Shown here: one piece after another, positions 13,542-18,032 of the stretch
Position numbering within the stretch: position 1 is the first letter of the stretch
Layout of the letters: each line of letters opens with the position of its first letter
The notes under the pieces: model-generated
Databases searched by the model: none
What the model was told of the DNA's origin: nothing
The model's input: only the letters and a program-made list of their open reading frames with translations
Position numbers and translations under genes: made by a program
Source: UBA1424 sp041669225
GTDB lineage: Bacteria; Bacillota_I; Bacilli_A; RFN20; CAG-826
DNA length: 18,032 bases
Direction: 5' to 3'
Assembly: GCA_041669225.1 (NCBI GenBank)
Contig: JBAYBO010000022.1
Location: 1-18,032 of the forward strand

Positions 13542-15881
13542 TTATTCAAAGGATTTTAAGGCATCAATCATGTTTATGCTTTTAATTTTAGGATATGATA
13601 TTAGGTAAACAAAACCCAAAAATACATACGCCAATACCAACGTCAGGATGTAACTCAACCAATCAACCTGATTACTGAGTCTCACACCATCGATAATAAT
13701 CGAACTAATAATGGAAAAATGCAGGAGTCTTCCAAGGCCGAGTCCCACAAGAATTGAGATCGTTGATATAATCGCCGATTCTCTAAACATATATCCTGTT
13801 ACCTCAATCTCTTGATATCCCAAAACCTTGAGAGTTGCGATTTCTCTATTTCGAGAAACGATATTAATTAAAGAAATATTATAATTTATTATAATCGCCA
13901 GGGCACAGGCAAAAAGAATGAGGACGACAATAATGCCGTTCATGCTTTCTGAAGTTTTGTTAAACGAATATTTAATATCCTCCTTAAAAGATACGTTAAT
14001 CACATTCTCATCATTTTTAAGTTCATCTCTAAGGGCATCTTTCTCCGCGTCCATTTTTAAGCCGGTCGTCACATAAATCGCATTATATTCTAGGCTATAA
14101 TTCGATGCAATCAAACCGCTGGAAATATAGACGACATCGCCAAAATAATAATCAATTACGGCCGTCACCATAAACTCACTCTCTATTCCTTGAAATTCAA
14201 TGCTGATGACGCTGCCTTCTTTGATGCCCTGCTTGGCAGCAAAATCGTTTGTTACCATCACGGAATTTTCCATCATATCGATATCATTTCGCTTCGTATC
14301 TTTAAACTGGATGAAGCTATTAATGTCTTTTAAGACATCGGGAATAATCAGACTCATATATTCTTCATTATTATATAAAGCTGTTTTAAGCATCACGTTG
14401 ATCTTTTCGTATTGATTTATCGCCGCGATATCGACCATGTTAGGATTCGTTCCAATTTCTAAATCATATTTCAGCATTTGTTCGTATTGATACTTACCGG
14501 CATAATCAACGGCATTTTTAATGCCGAAACCCGTCAATAATAAGGCGGTGCTGCCAGAAATACCGACTAACATCAAAAATAGATTTCGTTTATGCCTAAA
14601 GATATTTCTGAATGTCGATTTATACTTAAACTTTATTCGATTCCAAATAAACGGCAAACGCTCCAAAAATATCTTTTTTCCGGGTTTCGGCGTTTTCACT
14701 TTTAAAAGTTCGGTTGTCTTTTCTCTTAACACGCTATTGAGACTAATGAATGTCACCAATACGACCGAAGCAATCATAATTAGCGAAATAATCGAGATAT
14801 ACATATAGTGATATTCAATCGATAGAGCTGGCAAATTGTAGGATGTCAGGTAAGCATTATAAATAATTGAAGGAATCAGATATATTCCGAGGGCGATGCC
14901 CAAAAGAGTTCCGATACTTGATGATATCAAAGCATAAAGCAAGTACTTGCCCATGATTTTAAACTTGTCAAAACCAAGCGACCGTAACGAGCCAATCTGC
15001 ACCCGCTGATCAGAAATGATTCTTGTCATCGATGATATTGAAACAAGGATAGCAATCATAAAGAAAAATATCGGAAAGATGAATGAGATGACTTCCACAA
15101 TTTTGACGTCAGACTGAAATTTCACAAAGCTTTGGTTTTGCGATAAGGTCGTAAAGTAATAGTCGTTAAAATCTACTTTCAAGTTTTTGACATTTTCGTC
15201 AATAAACGTTTTATACCCATCCGTAAACATATCGAATTTATTCGATTCTTTAATCGTCACCGCCAAATTAGAGAAGACAATTTCAGGCATGAAACTTTGG
15301 TCAGCATAAATCATCGTTTCAATCGGCCGTTGATTAAGCGCCGATACTTCCTGCACATAGGCGAAATACCAAGGATTTTGAACGATTCCGACGACGACAA
15401 AGGTTTGTTCTAAAAGAGTCGTTTGATATCCAATTTCGATATCCATTAAATACACTTGTGATTTTTCGACAACAACCTCGACAATATCTTCGTTTATTTC
15501 CGGAAAACGTCCTTCCACAAGCGACAATTGGTTTAAAATAATACCCCCATCAAAATCGAGCAATAAAATACGGGCCATATGTTTACTATCATTAATCTCA
15601 ATAGGCTCATCAACCGTTAAATAGGGCATTATTTGATCAATTTCATCACGAGATCTCAATTCTTCGATTTGTCCATCGCTAAATGCTGATTCGGATTGAA
15701 TAACGACATCAGCGATGTGATAGTCACTATAATATTTTTCTACGCTATATCTCATATTCGGGGCCGTCGTCAAAAGACCGACTAAAAAAGCAACTCCGGT
15801 GGCGACAATAAGAACTAAAGCGAGCAGTTTGGTCGCAAGATAGCCCATATCTTTAAAGATATATTTACTATATTTTTTCAT
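13542..15881 (-). CDS. ABC transporter permease, two FtsX/MacB-type domains
   Basis: The 779-residue membrane protein has a duplicated FtsX layout. TM1 is at about 15-38, followed by a large extracytoplasmic domain (about 40-258). TM2-4 at about 260-287, 312-338 and 358-382 form the first FtsX domain, with RVQIGSLRSLGF (293-304) as the cytoplasmic coupling segment. The second half repeats it: TM at 432-452, an external domain (about 455-645), then TMs at 648-672, 700-722 and 745-762, with REIATLKVLGY (679-689) as the matching coupling segment. Such permeases work as mechanotransmitters with a LolD/MacB-type ATPase, moving lipids, lipoproteins or peptides, or controlling cell-wall enzymes, and they do not form a classical transport pore. 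The ATG overlaps the ATPase stop (ATGA), showing coupling. The substrate is unknown. Confidence 0.92.
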   Translation of the reverse strand: MKKYSKYIFKDMGYLATKLLALVLIVATGVAFLVGLLTTAPNMRYSVEKYYSDYHIADVVIQSESAFSDGQIEELRSRDEIDQIMPYLTVDEPIEINDSKHMARILLLDFDGGIILNQLSLVEGRFPEINEDIVEVVVEKSQVYLMDIEIGYQTTLLEQTFVVVGIVQNPWYFAYVQEVSALNQRPIETMIYADQSFMPEIVFSNLAVTIKESNKFDMFTDGYKTFIDENVKNLKVDFNDYYFTTLSQNQSFVKFQSDVKIVEVISFIFPIFFFMIAILVSISSMTRIISDQRVQIGSLRSLGFDKFKIMGKYLLYALISSSIGTLLGIALGIYLIPSIIYNAYLTSYNLPALSIEYHYMYISIISLIMIASVVLVTFISLNSVLREKTTELLKVKTPKPGKKIFLERLPFIWNRIKFKYKSTFRNIFRHKRNLFLMLVGISGSTALLLTGFGIKNAVDYAGKYQYEQMLKYDLEIGTNPNMVDIAAINQYEKINVMLKTALYNNEEYMSLIIPDVLKDINSFIQFKDTKRNDIDMMENSVMVTNDFAAKQGIKEGSVISIEFQGIESEFMVTAVIDYYFGDVVYISSGLIASNYSLEYNAIYVTTGLKMDAEKDALRDELKNDENVINVSFKEDIKYSFNKTSESMNGIIVVLILFACALAIIINYNISLINIVSRNREIATLKVLGYQEIEVTGYMFRESAIISTISILVGLGLGRLLHFSIISSIIIDGVRLSNQVDWLSYILTLVLAYVFLGFVYLISYPKIKSINMIDALKSFE

Positions 15882-16585
15882 TGCCAGAGTACATCGTCCA
15901 CATTTTTGGGAGCCTTATTTATCGTTATTTCGCTTACTTGTCCATTTTTAAAATGAATAACCCGATCGGCAATTTCGGCAATCGAGAGGTTGTGGGTCAC
16001 CACAATCACTGTTTTCTGATAAATTTTACACGTATCATATAAAAGCTGAAGAATGGTTTTACCGGTTTCGATATCAAGGGCTCCGGTTGGTTCATCGCAC
16101 AAGAGGATTTTCGGATTTTTGGCAATTGCCCGAGCAATCGACACCCTTTGCTGTTCTCCGCCTGAAAGTTGCGCAGGAAAATTTTGCATACGCGAATGCA
16201 GTCCGACTTGCTCTAAAACCATTTTTGAATCAAGCGGCGATTTGCTAATTTCGGAAGCAATCTCAACGTTATCTAGGGCCGTTAATTGCGGTAATAAGTT
16301 ATAAAATTGAAAGACAAAACCAACTTCATATCTCCGGTAATTCGTTAACTTCTTTGCGTTTAACTCACTAATTCTTTGCCCATCGACAATCATTACGCCG
16401 TCAGTGACGACATCTATGCCACCTAAAATATTTAGAATCGTTGTTTTGCCCGCCCCACTCGGCCCGACAATAACACAAAATTCACCTTCAAGAATTTCAA
16501 AATTTACCTGGTTGTTCGCATTTATTATTTGCGTACCAACATGGTATGTTTTGGTTACATTAATGAGTTCGATTATTTTCTTCAT
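15878..16585 (-). CDS. ABC transporter ATP-binding protein (MacB/LolD type)
   Basis: This 235-residue ATPase is complete: Walker A GPSGAGKT (41-48), Q-loop Gln93 in VFQFYNLLPQLTALDN, signature LSGGEQQR (140-147), Walker B ILLCDEP (160-166) and switch His198 in VVTHN. The FQFYNLLPQLTALDNVE wording and the tight link to an FtsX-type permease place it in the MacB/LolD/FtsE group, which powers a permease from the cytoplasmic side as a dimer. It is the first gene of a two-gene operon; its TGA stop overlaps the permease start. The ribosome binding site is weak (GAGAAAAAT before ATG), but no better start is available. A promoter with 17-base spacing lies 32 bases upstream. No regulator gene is adjacent, unlike many bacitracin-type modules. 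Confidence 0.95.
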   Translation of the reverse strand: MKKIIELINVTKTYHVGTQIINANNQVNFEILEGEFCVIVGPSGAGKTTILNILGGIDVVTDGVMIVDGQRISELNAKKLTNYRRYEVGFVFQFYNLLPQLTALDNVEIASEISKSPLDSKMVLEQVGLHSRMQNFPAQLSGGEQQRVSIARAIAKNPKILLCDEPTGALDIETGKTILQLLYDTCKIYQKTVIVVTHNLSIAEIADRVIHFKNGQVSEITINKAPKNVDDVLWQ

Positions 16586-16617
16586 ATTTTTCTCGCGTGT
16601 TACGTGTTATTGGATGC

Positions 16618-16646
16618 TTTATATACTCGTAATTTTGTCTAGGCAA
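16618..16646 (-). promoter_or_regulatory. Candidate sigma-A promoter of the ABC operon
   Basis: On the - strand TTGCCT (16646-16641) and TATAAA (16623-16618) are exactly 17 bases apart, matching 4 of 6 and 5 of 6. Confidence 0.5.
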
Positions 16647-16686
16647 TTTTGCACCTGTCTCCTATATATTTTTGTCCATAAATGCA

Positions 16687-17511
16687 TTAAAGTTTTAGAA
16701 AATCGAATAAATCAGAGTTAAGTTGATCTTGATGTGTATAAGCAAGACCATGAGGAGCGCCTTTATATATTTTCAAAATTGCCTTCTTAACTATTTTTGA
16801 GGATGCGAGTGCTGATGAACCAACGGGAACGATTTGATCATCGTCGCCGTGAATAATCAGCGTTGGTATATCAAATTTCTTTAAGTCATCGGTAAAATCT
16901 GTTTCGGAAAAGGCCTTAATGCAATCGTATGTGTTCTTGTGACCAGCACTCATGCCTTGAAGCCAAAAAGAATCAATCATACCCTTCGTAACCTTAGAGT
17001 CGTCCCTATTCGCCCCGAAAAAAGGTCCTGATGCAAGATCTTTATAAAATTGCGAACGGTCTTTAAGACAGCCAAGACGAATCTTGTTAAATGCCTCGAT
17101 TGGTAAACCTCCTGGATTCGTTGGAGTCTTTATCATCAAGGGTGGAACTGCCGAAATCAGAGCGACTTTTGCTAGACGTTTTGTTCCATAACGACCGATG
17201 TAGCGGCTAACTTCGCCACCGCCGGCGGAGAAACCAACCAAAACAGCATTCTTTAAATCAAGCGCTTCAATAAGCTCGAATAAATCATCGGCATAGGTAT
17301 TCATATCGTTACCATTCCAAGGCTGACTGGAGCGGCCGTGACCACGACGATCATGAGCAATACAGCGATAGCCCTTTGAGGCTAAGAACAACATTTGTGC
17401 TTCCCAACTATCGGAATTAAGCGGCCAGCCATGACTAAACACCACCGGTTGTCCCATTCCCCAATCCTTATAGTAAATTTGCGTGCCATCTTTCATAACG
17501 ATTGTACTCAT
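16687..17511 (-). CDS. Alpha/beta hydrolase of the cofactor-free chloroperoxidase/esterase family
   Basis: This 274-residue enzyme has the normal length of the metal-free haloperoxidase/arylesterase family. The triad is visible: nucleophile Ser95 in VGFSAGGGE, Asp225 (or a neighbouring Asp) in HGDDDQIVP, and His254 in APHGLAYTH. The oxyanion-hole strand SHGWPL (26-31), DRRGHGRSS (54-62), GPFFGANR and CIKAFSETDFTDDL are family marks. These enzymes hydrolyse esters and, with a carboxylic acid and peroxide, can form peracids; the in vivo substrate is usually unknown. The family often shows GHSMGG at the nucleophile elbow, while here it is GFSAGG. GGAGGG precedes the ATG, which fixes the start. 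It is separated from the ABC operon by 101 bases holding that operon's promoter, so it is probably a single-gene unit. Confidence 0.93.
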   Translation of the reverse strand: MSTIVMKDGTQIYYKDWGMGQPVVFSHGWPLNSDSWEAQMLFLASKGYRCIAHDRRGHGRSSQPWNGNDMNTYADDLFELIEALDLKNAVLVGFSAGGGEVSRYIGRYGTKRLAKVALISAVPPLMIKTPTNPGGLPIEAFNKIRLGCLKDRSQFYKDLASGPFFGANRDDSKVTKGMIDSFWLQGMSAGHKNTYDCIKAFSETDFTDDLKKFDIPTLIIHGDDDQIVPVGSSALASSKIVKKAILKIYKGAPHGLAYTHQDQLNSDLFDFLKL

Positions 17512-17561
17512 AATTTCCCTCCAGTTCTATTGATAAGAGTCTCAATTGCTTATATAACATC

Positions 17562-17567
17562 ATTATA
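17562..17567 (-). promoter_or_regulatory. Candidate -10 box of the hydrolase gene
   Basis: A perfect TATAAT on the - strand, 50 bases before the start codon. No convincing -35 box at standard spacing. A TGn-extended TATATA closer to the gene is an alternative. Confidence 0.35.
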
Positions 17568-17984
17568 TTTTATTTGACACTTATTTCATACAAATAACCA
17601 TTAACGGATAAAGAAATATTACTATTTTGTCGTCAAGATAACCAAAACAGTTTCATTTCATCGTAAATAGGACATTCTTTATACTCTCCTGGCAGAGATG
17701 GCATCGATCAAGTCTTCAAAGAAGCTCTAAGTAAAAAACCTTGAACGAAGTTTGCTGCAATAAATAGGGGTAATTACATGACTTTATTGCCACATAACTA
17801 ATAAATATTCGCATGATTTTAGCATTTAGCAAAGACTGCCAACGTTTATCCGTTTTTGTTAGCGAGCGTTAGTCTAAACAACACATTGTCAGTCTTGAAC
17901 ACAATTGTTTCTCGAAATAGTAGTAATTCTATAAGCTACCAATCGATTCAAGTGAAAGTATCAATATTATCTAAAAGGAACAAT
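17568..17984. other. AT-rich spacer without a supportable gene
   Basis: This is the longest stretch without a convincing gene. It contains only tiny open frames, none with a ribosome binding site. One on the - strand (17704-17633, 23 residues, ending KLFWLS) and a 22-codon + strand frame over the same bases look protein-like, but both are within chance expectation. A 10-bp inverted repeat (17603-17612 and 17845-17854) brackets 232 bases. I see no tRNA, terminator with a T run, or riboswitch. It may hold gene remnants, but nothing can be named. Confidence 0.4.
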
Positions 17985-18032
17985 TCACGTTTCAAAATTG
18001 ATTTTAAACTTCAAATTTCCTTCACTATCACA
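17985..18032 (-). CDS. Possible 3' end of an unknown gene (partial)
   Basis: On the - strand the last 48 bases read as 15 codons with a protein-like tail (SEGNLKFKINFET) and then TGA at 17987-17985. This would be the C-terminus of a gene entering from beyond the window. Fifteen codons are too few to identify a family or to exclude chance. Confidence 0.2.
   Translation of the reverse strand, partial: CDSEGNLKFKINFET

Noticed and set aside
16404..16721. 105-codon open frame on the + strand
   Set aside because: It lies opposite the N-terminal part of the ABC ATPase gene, which has every conserved motif; the antisense frame has no recognisable content.
17633..17704. 23-codon - strand open frame with protein-like composition
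   Set aside because: No ribosome binding site, and too short to separate from chance; other frames over the same bases look equally protein-like.
17603..17854. 10-bp inverted repeat bracketing about 230 bases, like ends of a small mobile element
   Set aside because: Arms of this length are expected by chance in AT-rich DNA; no target duplication or transposase remnant is seen at either end.
1..18032. CRISPR array, tRNA/rRNA genes, prophage or defence island
   Set aside because: No regularly spaced direct repeats, no cloverleaf-like sequence, no integrase, transposase, nuclease or methylase motifs were seen on either strand.

Overview
The window looks like a chromosomal segment of a low-GC, AT-rich member of the Bacilli/Mycoplasmatota border group (Acholeplasma-, Izemoplasma- or RF39-like uncultivated lineages). 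The reasons are AT-rich spacers, AGGAGG-type ribosome binding sites, FtsX-type and YheH/MdlB-type ABC systems, DegV, and a surface protein built from a Listeria/Bacteroides (InlB-type) repeat plus OB-like modules. TGA is a true stop in tldD, degV and the ABC ATPase gene, and Trp is TGG, so the standard bacterial code applies and classical code-4 mycoplasmas are excluded. The lineage assignment is inference; there is no rRNA or tRNA here.

Layout. On the + strand, 2..427 is the 3' end of an ABC exporter gene, followed by a terminator and a short, apparently frameshifted gene (553..689). Every other supported gene is on the - strand. Read in their own direction (high to low coordinates) they are: a cofactor-free chloroperoxidase/esterase-type hydrolase (16687..17511); a MacB/FtsX-type ABC operon of ATPase plus two-domain permease with a 4-base overlap (16585..13542); an RhlE-like DEAD-box helicase (13286..11931); a bacterial eRF1-like (baeRF-type) protein (11743..10613); a 741-residue secreted or membrane-anchored modular protein (10344..8119); a DegV fatty-acid-binding protein (7850..7011); the TldD/TldE protease pair with a 4-base overlap (6847..4173); the ribosome-associated GTPase TypA/BipA (3995..2175); and an aldo/keto reductase plus flavodoxin pair (2036..693).

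How the genes work together. Three genes act on RNA or the ribosome (helicase, baeRF-type protein, TypA), but each seems to have its own promoter or leader, so this is a neighbourhood and not a proven operon. The convincing co-transcribed units are ATPase-permease, TldD-TldE and reductase-flavodoxin. The rest is mostly housekeeping or stress metabolism.

I see no CRISPR array, prophage, intact insertion sequence, RNA gene or obvious new defence system. The items most worth a second look are the baeRF-type protein with its structured leader, the OB-module surface protein, the frameshifted mini-gene, and several perfect inverted repeats in leaders and spacers.
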